The notes under the pieces were generated by a model. That model was not told where the DNA came from. It did not search any database and saw only the letters and a list, made by a program, of their open reading frames with translations. A stretch of 64,000 nt of DNA from Pogostemon cablin (lineage: Eukaryota > Streptophyta > Magnoliopsida > Lamiales > Lamiaceae). The stretch lies in NCBI GenBank assembly GCA_023678885.1, contig CM042979.1, forward strand, positions 25,410,981-25,474,980, read 5' to 3'. This document shows positions 35,011 through 46,960 of this stretch, piece by piece; positions within the stretch are counted from its first letter, which is position 1; the number at the start of each line of letters is the position of its first letter. Made by a program: the position numbers and the translations under genes.

Positions 35011-35017
35011 TGCTAAT

Positions 35018-35230
35018 TGAATTTCCTATCGGCGGACACCAACATAATTCTATTTTCTATCGGCGGACATGCGCCAAACATAATTTTTTTTATATCTTTA
35101 TCGCCGGATACCAATAAAATTTTATTTTCTATCGGCGGACACCAACATAAGTTTATTTCCTATCGGCGGACATGTGCCAAAATTTCTTTTTTATTTCTTT
35201 ATTGCGGACATACGTCACAATATATATTTT
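35018..35230. repeat. GTCCGCCGAT minisatellite, inverted block
   Basis: The core appears as CCTATCGGCGGACAC, the reverse complement of the preceding blocks, with spacers ACCAACATAATTCTATTTT. Orientation flips near 35015. Confidence 0.85.
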
Positions 35231-36480
35231 AATTATCGAACATCCACCAAACAAATTCTTTTTTTTTCTTTATTGTTGTACATACGTCAATATATAGGGA
35301 GAGGTGTGTGTGCGTGTAGAAATTGGATTGTTATGTGTAGAAGTTAATAGCATGTGAATATATTCAGTTAATATCAATGGTTGTTAGCGGACATGCTGCA
35401 ATTTTGAATCAGCGGACATGAGATTTTTTATTTTTTATTTTGACATGCAATATTTTTTTTTTCAATTTTGTTCAGCGGACAGCAATTTTTTTTGGGTGAA
35501 CATGATATTTCTTTACTCCACTATTTATTATCACAGTTCATATTTTAAGGATTTTTGTTATGATAAGAATTATAAGAAGATAATTAGAAAAGAAATATAT
35601 AATAATGGAGTAATATTTTTTATTAAATAAATAATAATAATAATTCCCTTTGTTAAATTGACTAAAAAAACTTAATTATCGAACATGTATAAATTTTATT
35701 TTTGAAATAGTAGTTTGGAATGGAGAAAAAGGTGAGGTGTCTGTCGATAAAATAAAAAATAAAAAGGAGAAAATAAGGAGGTGTCATGGTGTCTCCCGAT
35801 AAATAAATGCAAAAAAATAAAAAGGTGTCCATTTATGTAATTGGGATGGTGTCCGCCGAGAAAAAGAAAAAAAATAGTTTCTAAAGAAAAGTTGTCATGT
35901 GTCCGCTGATTAAAAAAAACTAAAAAAAGAGAGAAAAAAGAAGTATTTGGCGCTGATAAAAAAACTTAAAAAAGAAGAAAGAAATATGTGAGGTGTCAAG
36001 AGAGAAAATGGAAGGTGTCGCTGTAATTTTTAATTTTTTTTTCCGAAAATAGGAAGTTTTTAAGTGCGTGTCCGCCAATTAAAAAAAACTCATTAAAATT
36101 TTGTTTAAAAAAAAAGAAGAAAAAGAGAAAATACAAGGTGTCAGCCGAAAAAAATTAGAGAAAAAGGGGAGTTATTAAGGCGTGTCCGCCAATTTTAAAA
36201 ATAAAATAAATTCATTTACATTTTATTTATTTAAAAAAAATAGAGGTGTCAAGAGAGAAAATGGGCTATGTCCGCGGAAAGAAAATTAGAGAAAAAGAGA
36301 GTTATTAAGGCGTGTCTGCCAATTTAAAAAAATAAAATAAATTCATTTACATTTTATTTATTTTAAAAAAAGAGAGGTGTCAAAAGAGAAAATGGGATGT
36401 GTCCGCCGAAAGAAAATTGGAGAAAAGGGAGATATTAAGGCGTGTCCGCCAATTTAAAAAAAAACCTCATTTACATTTTT
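35231..36480. repeat. Diverged GTGTCCGCCAATT repeats, unit about 120 bp in part
   Basis: From 35730 the core reads GTGTCCGCCGA or GTGTCCGCCAATTT with spacers GAGGTGTCAAGAGAGAAAAT and AAATTCATTTACATTTTATT. Three long units are clear between 36120 and 36470. Confidence 0.75.
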
Positions 36481-36861
36481 TTTTTATTTTTATAAGCGGA
36501 CATGCAATATTATTTATTATTACAATAATTGAATAATAAAATTATACATGTCCACAAATAAATCTTATATCCGTCGAGTGACGTCCGTCCAAATCCCAAT
36601 CAAATATGTCAAATGTTCAAAAAGAAGGGAAAAGAAATGACATGTGTCAGAGGGGTAAATCAGGTATATACATTAAAAACTGGGCAAATTAGATGTTTTT
36701 AAAAAGTTAGGGCAAATTAGATGTTGCATGGATGAAATAGGGCAATATAAGTGTTGTCCCTTTAAAAATCCTAGCAATACATAGAATATATAGGATTGGA
36801 AGGAGGGACCACAGGATTTACACCGCAAACCCGGTTTACACGAGTGTTTGTGCATTGAAAG

Positions 36862-37785
36862 AAGGTGTGCTGATTTGTTTATTGCTGACTAATGCACATG
36901 CCACACAAAGCGTCATCCTTTGCCTTCCATAGCCTATCCTTGGTGAGTAGTCTTTGTTTGGCTAGGAGCCATAATCTAAATCTTTTCTTAGGGGCAATCC
37001 ATTTATGCCAAACCCTTCTATAAATGAATGCTGCTCTTGTTGAGTCTCTAATGAGATCATATACCTTCGAGCTTTTCAACTTGATGTACCACACACGCAT
37101 TCTACAAGCTTTTGTTGATGCTCTACACCCTCCCCCATTTTCTGTCGTATTAGGTTTCTTATGTATAGCAAAGATCTCCAAGCATAAGAAGTTTGATACG
37201 AGGCTTATACCTCCCAGTAACTCATTAACCCTTTCAAGTACACTCCATGCACCCACTTAACACATAGGGAAATTGGATTAGAGTTGGTGTCCCATTAGGC
37301 TTTGCATAACATTGCTGCATTTCAATCTTCAATATTGTTCCTTATCCCTAGTCCTCTTTCTTTCCTTGGCTTTGTGACATCTTTCCAAGCAACCAGACTG
37401 TACTTCTTGCACCATAGGAAGTGTCTTAGGATCCTTTCAATGTGTAATATTACTGAAGGGTGCAGCTTCACCATATACACCCATAAATTAATGATCACAA
37501 AAAGATCTATTTGAATTAATTTAAGCCTGCCTGTGAAGGTGAGCACTTTGGTGGCCCAAGCTGTTATATGACTCTGAAAAAGTGGTTGAAATTGATCTCT
37601 GTTTGTTCTACAATTGGATAGGGGTATCCCAAGATATCTCACAAGAAGGGTAGCTCTTTAGAATGTTAAGATGCTTTCAATAATTCTTTTGTCACTATCC
37701 TTCATCCCTGCAGAAGAGCCTTGTTTTTTTCTTGGCTGGTGGATAAGTCTGATGTTTGCTCATGTCACGATGCTGGTCCAGGTGA
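36862..37785 (-). pseudogene. LINE (L1-type) reverse transcriptase C-terminus and zf-RVT, broken
   Basis: Minus-strand pieces in order are VRYLGIPLSNCRTNRDQFQP (37585-37642), TAWATKVLTFTGRLKLIQID, FLWCKKYSLVAWKDVTKP, KERGLGIRN (to 37322), then YRRVWHKWIAPKKRFRLWLL, AKQRLLTKDRLWKAKDD and the zinc-finger start CGMCISQQ followed by a stop, then HTFFQC at about 36860. These are standard for plant L1-type elements. The frame is broken several times. Cut at the left by the 156-bp MITE and at the right by the Copia LTR at 37786. Confidence 0.85.
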
Positions 37786-38336
37786 TGTAAAACTTTCACC
37801 AACACTTGTATAACATAATAAAAATCAAATTATATCAGAAGATTAAAGTGAATGAAAAACGTTGAAGGCGAGTATTTATAGTGGTTTGATCATGAAGATT
37901 TACATACACTTGAAGCTAGGAGGTTATTTTATTGATTGATGGGTTTACAAGAGATAGAATCAATCAATATTGAAGGAAAGATACATTTCACACTTAAAGC
38001 TGAAATTTCAGAAACTAAGCTAACTTGCTATGTTGTGTGTTGATTTTGGCCTCTTATATGATCTCCAAAGTAACTGTTTCATATACCAATGGAAAGTCTG
38101 GAATCCCAGATACAATCTTGAGCTTTGTTTGAACTGCCAAAAACCACTCTAAACAGGCCCACATAACTTGATTCCAAAATACTCCAAAAACTAACTTCTA
38201 ACTGATTCTGTTGCACTAGCTCGTTTTTCATGAGTTTCCAACCATGCTAAACATCCAAAACTGATCTACTAACCTTAATTAATAAGTTCACATCACTCAT
38301 GACCCACTAGATGAAGATTTACACCTAATCATTACA
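37786..38336 (-). repeat. 3' LTR of the second Copia element
   Basis: On the minus strand it begins TGTAATGATTAGGTGTAAAT right after a purine tract AAGGAGGAGAAT and ends near GGTGAAAGTTTTACA. No second copy is available for comparison, so the inner end is firmer than the outer one. Confidence 0.6.
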
Positions 38337-38427
38337 ATTCTCCTCCTTAAACTTCATTCAAACCAAACATGCTCCTCAATCCTAGCCCCCATGTTGCTCT
38401 AACTTTGACCAGCAGCTCCTCCTTGAA

Positions 38428-39420
38428 CTAACAAACACCAATCAACCTCTTACGCAACTCAAACTTTGCTGTGGGAAGAGGCTTAGTACAAAAATCAGTA
38501 GGATTATCATTTGTACTCACTTTACAAACCTTAATGAAACCTTGATCCACCATCTCTCTTATGAAGTATAACTTCACCTCTATGTGCTTGGTTCGTTCAT
38601 GGAAGTCCTGGTGCTTTAACAAATGTATAGCACTTTGACTATCATTAAAAATGTTGACAGCATCCTGTCCAACACCATACTCCTTCAAAATTCCCTTCAA
38701 TCATATGTCTTTCTTTGTTGCTCCAGTCAGGGCCACAAATTCTGATTCCATAATTGATAGAGCCACGATCAATAGATGTGTAGCCTTCCAGCTGACAGCA
38801 GTCCCAAACAAAGTAAACACATATCTGATCAAAGACTTCCTAGTATCCAAGTTAGAAGCATATTTTGCATCCACAAAACCCATGAGTGCATCCTTTGAAC
38901 TAGCAGCCCTCTTGAACTTCAAACCTGTTTCCAATGATCCTATTATGTATCTCATGGCCCACTTGACAGCTTCCCAATGCATTCTACCTGGATTTCCACA
39001 AACCTACTAACCGCGCTCAAAGTATAAGCTATATCCGGCCTACAACACACCATGGTGTACATCAAACTCCCTACTTCATTTGCATAAGGAACCTTATCCA
39101 TCTCTGATTTTTACAGATCTGTAGCAGCCCCTTGTTGAAGAGACAACTTCAATCCTTGCTTGCTAGGCATGGTAACCGATTTGCACAGGTCCATGTTGAA
39201 CCTCTTCAAGACTTTAAGCAAGTAGGATTCTTGGTTGAGTTGCAATTTACCATCAGCTCTGTTTCTTTTTATTTTCATTACAAGAATCATTTGAGCTTCT
39301 CCTAAGTCTTTCATGTCAAACTCCGACTTCAATACCTGTTTATTCTCTAAAATATCAACCATACAATTGCTAGCATGTAGCATGTCATCAACATATACCA
39401 ATAGATATATAAACTAATTT
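38428..39420 (-). pseudogene. Copia reverse transcriptase C-terminus and RNase H, broken
   Basis: Minus-strand order: VYVDDMLHAS (catalytic YVDD at 39384-39395), SEFDMKDLGEAQMIL, QESYLLKVLKRFNMD, a gap, HWEAVKWAMRYIIGSLETGL, LMGFVDAKYASNLDTRKSL (RNase H Asp region), IMESEFVALTGATKKDI, a stop, then FNDSQSAIHLLKHQDFHERT, KHIEVKLYFIREMV and TDFCTKPLPTAKFE. At least two in-frame interruptions (about 38700 and 38985-39110). Confidence 0.88.
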
Positions 39421-39426
39421 TTATTA

Positions 39427-40260
39427 GGGATGTCAAATTTGCCCCGCCCTGCACGTTTTGTGGCGGCCCCGACCCAATCCGGAGTAGAAACTGGGCGGCT
39501 CGACCCAGACCCGTACACATTCGGGGCGGATCCAGGTATTGATTTAGCCCCGCCCCGCCCCGAACTCTAAATAATAATTATAGTATATTTTATATTATAT
39601 AATATATATATAATTATATTAATTATTTATTTTGATATATTATTTAAGTGTGGAACCCAAACATCTCTCTCACCCTCTCATTTTCTATCACACACCCCAG
39701 CCGCTTTCACCTCCCCCATTAACATAACTATTTCTTCCAACTTTCTCTCTCTCTCTCTTCTCTTCCATTTTCATTTCTTCCAGAAGCCGCTTTCATCTGT
39801 AATAATTCTTCTTCGAATGTTTGTTAGAGTGTCCTTTCTAATAATGAAAATTAGTTAGTGTTGAATAACTTCTATATGCTTCAGTACTCCTCTTAATCTT
39901 TAATTTCAACTTCCTGTTGTATCTTGTAATTTCATAACTGATATGAAATCTTTTTTGTTTGTTAATTTCTTTTTGAGCAGTTGATTAGGGATTTCCTACC
40001 CTTTTTGAATTTTTTTAAAAATTAATTTTAAGTTTTCATTAATTTTAATCCCTAACTTTCTTTTTTAAGGGGATTCAATCCACCTAATTGATGGGGTAAT
40101 CAGATTTGTTAAGTGTGAGTATGAATTGAGATTCTTGGAAGGTGTTGCCTTGAAAACATGGGGACTAACTTGATATATTATTAAAAAAAACGGGGAGGGG
40201 CGGGGCGGACCGGCCCCGTACAGGGCGGGACACGGGCCTGTAATGTAGGACCCGTACGGG
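39427..40260. mobile_element. Left part of a hAT element, cut by the Athila insertion
   Basis: Begins TAGGGATGTCAAATTTGCCC with GC-rich CCCCGCCC words, and GGGGCGGGGCGGACC words appear in inverse sense at 40190-40255, typical of a non-autonomous hAT family. The expected inverted right terminus is absent: the sequence switches to a Gypsy LTR at 40261. The missing end should lie beyond the Athila element, outside the window. Confidence 0.6.
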
Positions 40261-41950
40261 TGATGAGTGTGTAAATTCATAAGTTTGGCACCATATTTTG
40301 TGCTAGTTTTGGAGAGTTTTGAGGTGGAAATAGGTGAAAAACCTATACATATTGTGAATTAGCATGAATCAGGTGTTAGCGGAGCTATTTGAGTGATTTT
40401 CATAGGAAAAACGGAGTGGAAGTGCCAAGAATCAAAGAGACAAAGTCGAGACCACGCGAACCGCCAAGGAAAGAGTAGGGTGGGTGTTCGACTTGATGGA
40501 GGAGGGTTCGACCTCTCCTACATGTCGAACCAGTGTTGCAAAAAGTGCAGAAGAAGGGTTCGACCATGACACAAGGGGTTCGACCTGTTCAACTGGTCGA
40601 ACCATGGTCGAACCAGTTTGCGAGAAGATGGGTTCGACCACGACGTTGGGGTTCGAACTGACAGTTGGTCAAACCAGGAGCGGAAATTGTCCAGTGGTGA
40701 GGTTCGACATGGGGTTCGACCAAAGAGGGAGTGGTTCGACCTGTACAAGAGGTCGAACCAAGTGCAGAATGTGTCCAGTAGCAGGGTTCGACCTGTGGTT
40801 CGACCTGTGGCCAGTGGTTCGACCTATTTGATGAGGTCGAACCAAAACGTGAAAACTTACCTTATCCGAATTTTTGAGGCCAAAACGCGTGGGATCACTT
40901 GAAAAGCCCATTCCAAGCCCTAGAGACGTGATTACAAGTATAAAAGGAGGCTCATGCAGTCAAGAGAAGAGGAAGCGAGGAGCTTAAGATCGTGAATCAT
41001 AAGAGGAGACAAGAGAAGAGATTGGTGATCCATCCGGAGGGCGGTGACAGAGGTGCAGCTGGAGATTCAAGTAAGATTGGTCCAACTAACCATGATTGTT
41101 CTTAGATCAATCATGGGCTAGAGCCACTTCGGTAGTTCTAGGGTTATGAAGGTTTCATGAGTTAATTTGTATTTCGTGTGTATACTCCGTACAACACTAC
41201 TTGTGGTTTATTTTATATAAAATTGCACGTTTTTAATTCATACTCATAGTTGTTTTGTGCATCAATAATCGTTGTGTAGAGTCTGAATGCATATCATGGT
41301 TATTGGTTGAGTGCGTTCACTAATGAGCAGGGTTTATTATTATAATTGTAAGTGAAGGGATTTCGAAGTTTTATTAGAACCGTCTTATATGAATGTTTGT
41401 TAATTGAATTGAATTCGGGTTAACAAGTAGGATTAAGAGTATAACTTTATAGTACATAAAAAGGGAGATCAAATCGGGTTAGAGTACTAAGTGCACGGGA
41501 AATAATTGATTATGATAGTACCTAGAAAGGGAGGTAAAGTATACATTTTGCTCTGAGGATACTCACATGTGTCAAAAGCTTATCTATTTGTGTCTATAGA
41601 ATAAATTTGTATGGTCTAGCGATGCGTCCATAAACCACAAGGCAGAGTCGGACATCGACACACGAAAGTATGAATTAACGAATGAAACTGGATGGCTTGA
41701 CGAACTACCTATTATCTTATTTGATCACAACTACTATTTTCTTGTTTTTGTTATTTATTTGCTATTTTAATCATTACTAGTTTACAAACCTACAAATATA
41801 ATTCTCAACATAGTCATAATTGCTAGAAAATAACAGAAGTAATATTTATCCGTCCCGTGGATTCGATATTTAACTTGGTCACCTTCGATACTACAATTGA
41901 TATCCTTCATACTTGGGGATTTAAGTTGTGTGTTGAGAAAACGCCCATCA
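40261..41950 (+). repeat. 5' LTR of the Athila-type element
   Basis: Starts TGATGAGTGTGTAAATTC directly after hAT sequence and ends ACGCCCATCA just before the PBS. About 1.69 kb. It includes the first GGTTCGACC array (40484-40848). The 3' partner is outside the window, so ends rest on TG/CA, context and PBS. Confidence 0.7.
40484..40848. repeat. GGTTCGACC/GGTCGAACC palindromic array 1 (LTR)
   Basis: Many copies of GGTTCGACC and its inverse GGTCGAACC spaced by 5-40 bp, often as GGTTCGACCTGTTCAACTGG followed by TCGAACC. The same module recurs at 46630-47110 and 51655-52135. Confidence 0.92.
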
Positions 41951-41956
41951 AGCTTT

Positions 41957-41974
41957 TGGCGCCGTTGCCGGGGA
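41957..41974 (+). other. Primer binding site, tRNA-Asp type
   Basis: TGGCGCCGTTGCCGGGGA is the complement of the 3' end of plant tRNA-Asp and lies 6 bp after the LTR. Confidence 0.88.
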
Positions 41975-42060
41975 CGGCTTAAAATATATTTTTGTTATTT
42001 CTAGTTTATTAAGGCTATTTTTCTTGTTTTGTTGTTTAATTCTAGTTCTTTTTTAGGTGC

Positions 42061-43116
42061 ATGCTCACGAGATCAAAGAAAGGTGAACTTGAACCCTATA
42101 ATCCTGAAATCAGAGCATCGTCAAGAAAGAAGAAGAAGAAGAAGAGCAAGGCAAAGACTATTGATCCAACTGAAGCTCTGAATTTTGGAGTTGAAGTTGA
42201 CGAGCAGAATTCGTAGACAATTGAAGCTACAACTGAAGTTAATTTGGGAGTAAGGACAGTCAACATGGCAGTGAATTCGGATAATCTAGCCATCCGAGAG
42301 GTTTTCAGAAATAATGGGGCTGGAAATTTTGGGCTTCTAGGAGCGAGGGGAACTAATTCACCTTTCAATCTTCATCCCGCTCTTATTAGCATGATAGAAA
42401 GGAACTCCTTTTCAGGAGGGTCTTTCGAGGATCCGCAGCAGCATCTGAACAAGTTCTTGGGCTATGCAAGTACTCAAAAAGACGCAGGAGAACATGAAGA
42501 TACTAGGAAGATCATTTTGTTCAAATTCTCACTTACTGAAAAGGTGAGAGATTGGTACGACACTATCAACGCAGCTGAGTGCACCACTTGGGAGCAACTG
42601 AAGTTAAGGTTCTTGGAGAGGTACATGCCACCTTCAAAGGTGTTTAAGATGAAGCAAGACATTAACCAATTTACTATGGGTGGAGGTGAAAAATTTCATG
42701 AAGCATGGGATAGATTCAAGAACATGCTTAGGAAGTGTCCTCAACACGGGCTATCTAAAGCTCAATATATCAGTATATTCTACAATGGATTGGACTGTGA
42801 TTCTCGAGTGTTATTGGATACTTCTTCTAATGGAGCATTGCTTACAAAGTCATCCGTAGAGGCCGAAAAGTTGTTTGAAGATATTTCGATGAATTCGAGG
42901 GATTAGCCAACTGATAGAGTTAGAGGTACTTATGTCCTTGGTAAGGTAGCTAAGGTTGAACAAGCAATGGTGAAAACAAGTAGAGAGGATGAGATCATCT
43001 CTAGCTTGTCCAATATCAACAAGCTACTTGAATCCCAACAGAAGCAAATCAACTAATTATCTCAGCGCGTACCAATCATGCAGCAGGAGTTAAAGAATGA
43101 GGGACTAATCCAAGAG
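42061..43116 (+). pseudogene. Athila gag, broken
   Basis: Nucleocapsid-type structural protein. The start MLTRSKKGELEPYNPEIRAS is at 42061 and a TAG interrupts at 42214-42216. The main open stretch reaches 42906 and contains the retrotransposon-gag motifs FEDPQQHLNKFLGYAS, KFSLTEKVRDWYDTI, WEQLKLRFLERYMPP and FHEAWDRFKNMLRKCP. After another stop the frame goes on (VEQAMVKTS, NKLLESQQKQIN) until the Copia insertion; gag resumes at 46424. Confidence 0.85.
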
Positions 43117-43328
43117 GAGACCATCATATTTCTATGAATCTCTTATCTCTTCACTAGAGACTTTAATATGCATCATGATAAGTCTTTTGTGAGAACACAC
43201 ATGTATTTTTTAAGCAGTAAAATTCGAATCCAAGATTCTTTTCTAATCATCTAATTTTGGACCAGTAAATATAATTTCTTTTAGTCAACCATAAATGAAA
43301 TAAAACTATTTGAAATTCAGAAAATCAT

Positions 43329-43330
<2 letters not shown>

Positions 43331-43391
<61 letters not shown>
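43331..43391. repeat. TA microsatellite
   Basis: A run of about 30 TA units inside the truncated Copia piece, absent from the corresponding position near 57755. Confidence 0.95.
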
Positions 43392-43395
<4 letters not shown>

Positions 43396-43784
43396 CAAAT
43401 CTTCGAATTTTATCCTTTTATATTGATTCCCTCAAAACAATATAAAAATAAAATTCACCGACATCTCAAGCACCGTGAGTCTGCAAGCCACGATAGTATG
43501 GATGTTTACAAACCCGAACATTTACAAGAGAAGGTTTTACCCATTAATTTCATTTGTCAACCTAACTTTATGACAAAATAATTAATAGTCGGTTCCTCTT
43601 TAGCCATGCAAATAAAAGCAGTGATTCCGATGGGGAGGATACTTATTATTTACACCTAAGTGTACACCATTATTTGACCCCAAGTCCGCGACCCAAGCTT
43701 ATGTGCCTTACAGATGGAGAAGTACACACGTGCTCGGATAACTTCCTACAGTCATCAATTATAAGTTTGTACAGTGATCCGCAA

Positions 43785-43960
43785 ATGAACTCATCCGATG
43801 GGGAGGAAGGTCTATGCCAACACGCAAGTTCATGTGCATCACATTACAAATAATAATTATTTAATGAAGTCTGTACCAGTGATCCACAAATATACTCATC
43901 CGATGGGGAGGAAGGTCTATGCCAACACGCAAGTATACTTGCATCACTTACAAACCAATA
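43785..43960. repeat. Imperfect direct duplication in the Copia leader
   Basis: GTGATCCGCAAATGAACTC and GTGATCCACAAATATACTC each precede CATCCGATGGGGAGGAAGGT; the unit is about 97 bp. A decayed form is present at 58140-58300. Confidence 0.75.
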
Positions 43961-44411
43961 ATGGAGGCCGCAGGAATTTTTACCAATTTCCTCTCCCACT
44001 TAGTTATTTAAAACCAAGGATTTTTACATGCATATAATATTCAGAATAATATACGCAACCTAGCATGCTCATACTTCCAAATATATAACAATAATTGACC
44101 AATAAAACAAATACAACAGTTATATATAAGGAAATAAATTGCCAAAAATAAGTTGACTTGATCAACACTCCAACATACATGCATATAATATACCAAATAT
44201 AATACGCAATCTAGCATGCTTCTATTTAAGGCAATAAATCATAGATAATCATGCTTACATATATAACAATTATCAATTAATAAATCAATTATAACAGTTA
44301 TATAACAGCGAATTCGATTGTTCGCCACCAATCACGAATGCGGACAACTGCGATGGGGATCGACCTCCCCGCAGTCTGCTGCACCACTCTGGCACCCTGC
44401 CCGATCATATT

Positions 44412-44735
44412 GTGAAGACTCACGCGGAACCTGATGCAGACCAGTCGAACTTGATACAAACCCGCTCGAACATGGCGCAGACCAATCGAACCTGATGTAA
44501 ATCCGCTCGAACCTAGTGCAGCATCGATCGAACCTGATGCAGACCAATCGAACCTGATGCAAATCCGCTCGAACCTAGTGCAGCATCGATCGAACCTGAT
44601 GCAGACCAATCGAACCTGATGCAAATCCGCTCGAACCTGGTGTAGCATCGATCGAACTTGATGCAGACCAATCGAACCTGATGCAAATCCGCTCGAACCT
44701 GGTGCAACATCGATCGAACCTGATGCTGACCAAAA
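44412..44735 (-). repeat. 62-bp tandem repeat in the Copia leader (truncated copy)
   Basis: Built from three related 20-21-mers: AACCTGATGCAGACCAATCG, AACCTGATGCAAATCCGCTC+G and AACCTGGTGCAGCATCGATC+G. About four to five units. The homologous array at 58790-59255 is longer. Confidence 0.92.
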
Positions 44736-45034
44736 TTCAGCCTGATCCGACGGTTTAAACTCCGGTTATTGCCTCTGCAATATCACTGCGCTGGATTTTC
44801 TCTCAATTTCTTCCTTCCATGTGAAATTGACGAACAGTTTTTGTCGAATCCTCTCACACACAACCATCAATGACGAACAGATATGATATAGGGTATATTT
44901 CACATAGGGATATTCATGGTTTGCGCAGTAAAACCAAAACCCTAAACATGCGATCCTAATTTCAAAAAATTAATCACATAAACCCTAGCCTAACGTGTCA
45001 CGCTTCACCACGAAACCAAAGCTCTGATACTAAT

Positions 45035-46423
45035 TGTTGGCATTCGATCGTTTGGTTAACGTGACCTGTTAGAATATCATGCGTTTCTATCATATCAGCG
45101 GAAGCAATAAATCATAGAAACGATTACCGTTCACCAGGGTATGTTGATGAAGATTGATTCTCGCAGGCAGCCTACGCAGTCCTACGAGAATGGCCATAAC
45201 TTCCTCTTCTGATGTCGGAATTGAGTAATCTTTGCGTTTAGACAATCCTCTCTTCGATGGCTTTCCGTCAGTATATTGATCATCAAATTCTGAGCACTGT
45301 ACGAATTTAGACAAATTTTTCAAAGTCACGAACAGCAGCAGCAAACTACCTTCTGATCTTCTGCTGTATGTCCCAAGTCCGATCTCGACGTCGTGTGGAC
45401 GACGATCTACGAGACCTCCTCAATCTGCTCTCAACCCTCATCACACGTGAATAATGAATTAGATTAGGATTCCAGATAAGTTGAGGTGACTTATATACAT
45501 GGGCTACAGCAGGGACCAGGAGGAGAAATTGGGTTGGGCCTCCATTGGGCTTAAGTATCCAAGCTTAGCCCAAAGCTTATACTTAAGTCCAATAATAATA
45601 ATATATTCCACTAAAATATTATTACTGCACTGCCTTTCCAATCTCAAAATTACGTTTTGGGCTCCTTCTTATTATGAGCCCGTTAGTCTCCCCATGTTTA
45701 AGATATACAATGTCCATTAATTAATTTAAGTAACTGACAACTCAATTAATTAATATCTCATCCAAGAGTAGTACCACTCAACCTTATTATCATGCCGGAA
45801 TAAATTCCACCTGCAGGATTTACATGATAATCCTTATGAGCTCCTCAAGGGGACATCATCAACCTATGACGGACACGGATTCCTTCTACAATCAACAGCA
45901 CACCATGGAGACAGCACTACTTCCCAACTCATCAAGTTTGTTGATTTAATTACATGTAAATCTCACCCATTGATGAATCAAAGAAATACATACTGCCCTA
46001 CGTGTCGAGGTTATTGTATAGGGATTAAGAGCATGAACTTGCATAATAACTGAGATCAAGTTCTCCTATAAGTCAGTATAAGTCGAACGATCTCAAGCGG
46101 TCATGCTCAATACACACAAGTGCACTAATGTGATTCTATAGCCAAGACAAGCTAATACCAAACCACACTACAACCATCCCGATAGAGAGTCCCGTCTATC
46201 TCGGTTGTGAGCATCTGTTTATACTTTATAAGAAAACCAATAATATGATCTTCCGCGTGTTGTCGCACAACATATTATCTACAGTATAAAGTAAGTGGAC
46301 TATTGCATCGAACATATAAATAAATTATAAGATGCAATCATTTGATCATATGATTCTCATTTCAAATTAATTGTTATAACATTGTTCATACAAAAAGCTA
46401 GACTTTTAATATACAATCCAACA
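45035..46423 (-). repeat. LTR of the truncated Copia insertion
   Basis: About 1.39 kb, matching 52973-54365 and 59879-61266 with more differences than those two show to each other. On the minus strand it begins TGTTGGATTGTATATTA. The short open frame at 45499-45720, also present in the other LTRs, is not judged to be a gene. Confidence 0.88.
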
Positions 46424-46960
46424 GAGGTTATATCTAAGCAGGTGAAGGACCTTACGTTGCTGATGGGGAAGATGGCAGGAAGTGTTAACAAGCTTACTCA
46501 AACTCTTGAGAAGGGGAAGTTCCCGTCTCAAAGTATTGAGAATCCAAGGTCCTGCAATGCCATCACATTGAGGTCGGGAACGCAGTACGAGGGACCTATG
46601 AGGCCGGAATCAAATTTGGACATGTGTAGGGCGAGGTTCGACCATGGGTCGACCAACATTGAAGGTCGAACCATACAGGGGAGGTCGAACCAACACACTG
46701 GACACGATCAGGAGAGATTGCAGCATTGGTTCGACCAAATTGCAGATGGTTTGACCTGTTCCACAGGTCGAACCATGATCGAACCCGATAACTCGGAGCA
46801 CTCTGTTTTTCCAGAACACCGGTTCGACCAAATCAATCTTGGTTCGACCTATCCAACAGGTCGAACCCAGGTCGAACTACACCACTTGAAGCACTCTGTT
46901 TTGTCACCTATCAAACAGGTCGAACCTTGGTCGAACCGGATGGCGGAAGGAGTACAGTAG
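46424..46960 (+). pseudogene. Athila gag-protease linker carrying repeat-encoded peptide
   Basis: Resumes with VISKQVKDLTLLMGKMAGSV and CNAITLRSGTQYEGP (a usual Athila linker motif), then reads through the GGTTCGACC array, giving RFDHGST, GSTYPTGRTQVE and similar repeats. The frame ends at a TAG at 46958 and the protease lies in another frame, so a frameshift occurs within 46880-46960. Confidence 0.8.

Larger units (their letters stand above)
31663..36760. mobile_element. 5.1-kb non-autonomous Mutator-like element
   Basis: Inverted ends of about 100 bp: left GGGAAATGACAAGAAATGCC..., right in inverse GGGACAACACTTATATTGCC..., both with CATCTAATTTGCCCTAAC. The 9-bp target duplication TTTAAAAAT is exact (31654-31662 and 36761-36769). 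No transposase is visible. The interior is dominated by GTCCGCCGAT minisatellites in two orientations, with a hAT element and a Stowaway-like foldback nested inside. Confidence 0.85.
31590..36852. mobile_element. 156-bp MITE with 9-bp target duplication, split by a larger element
   Basis: The halves are 31590-31662 and 36770-36852. The left half carries CGGGTTTACATC and AAATCCCGTGGTTCCCC; the right half has GGGACCACAGGATTTACACC and AAACCCGGTTTACACG, so the arms are inverted copies. CATTGAAAG flanks the pair exactly. Same family as the hairpin at 24297. Confidence 0.75.
37786..39426 (-). mobile_element. 3' half of a second Copia element (LTR plus pol end)
   Basis: A minus-strand Copia piece: one LTR (37786-38336), then the 3' end of pol up to 39420, where a hAT element interrupts it. 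The 5' half and other LTR are not in the window. It is inserted in the LINE. Confidence 0.8.
43117..46423 (-). mobile_element. Truncated third-family Copia insertion within the Athila gag
   Basis: Minus-strand piece consisting of the 5' LTR (45035-46423), PBS remnant and 1.9 kb of leader. It aligns with 57533-61266 of the tandem array. The remainder and the other LTR are missing. GAGG occurs at both junctions (43114-43117, 46424-46427), compatible with a target duplication followed by deletion. The Athila frame continues across (GLIQEE to VISKQVKDL). Confidence 0.82.

Noticed and set aside
32456..35230. Several open frames of 60-90 codons on both strands with hydrophobic peptides
   Set aside because: They arise from the GTCCGCCGAT minisatellite and AT-rich spacers; the same peptide text recurs out of phase.
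40484..40848. GGTTCGA words as tRNA T-arms or tRNA genes
   Set aside because: No cloverleaf, anticodon arm or acceptor stem surrounds any copy.
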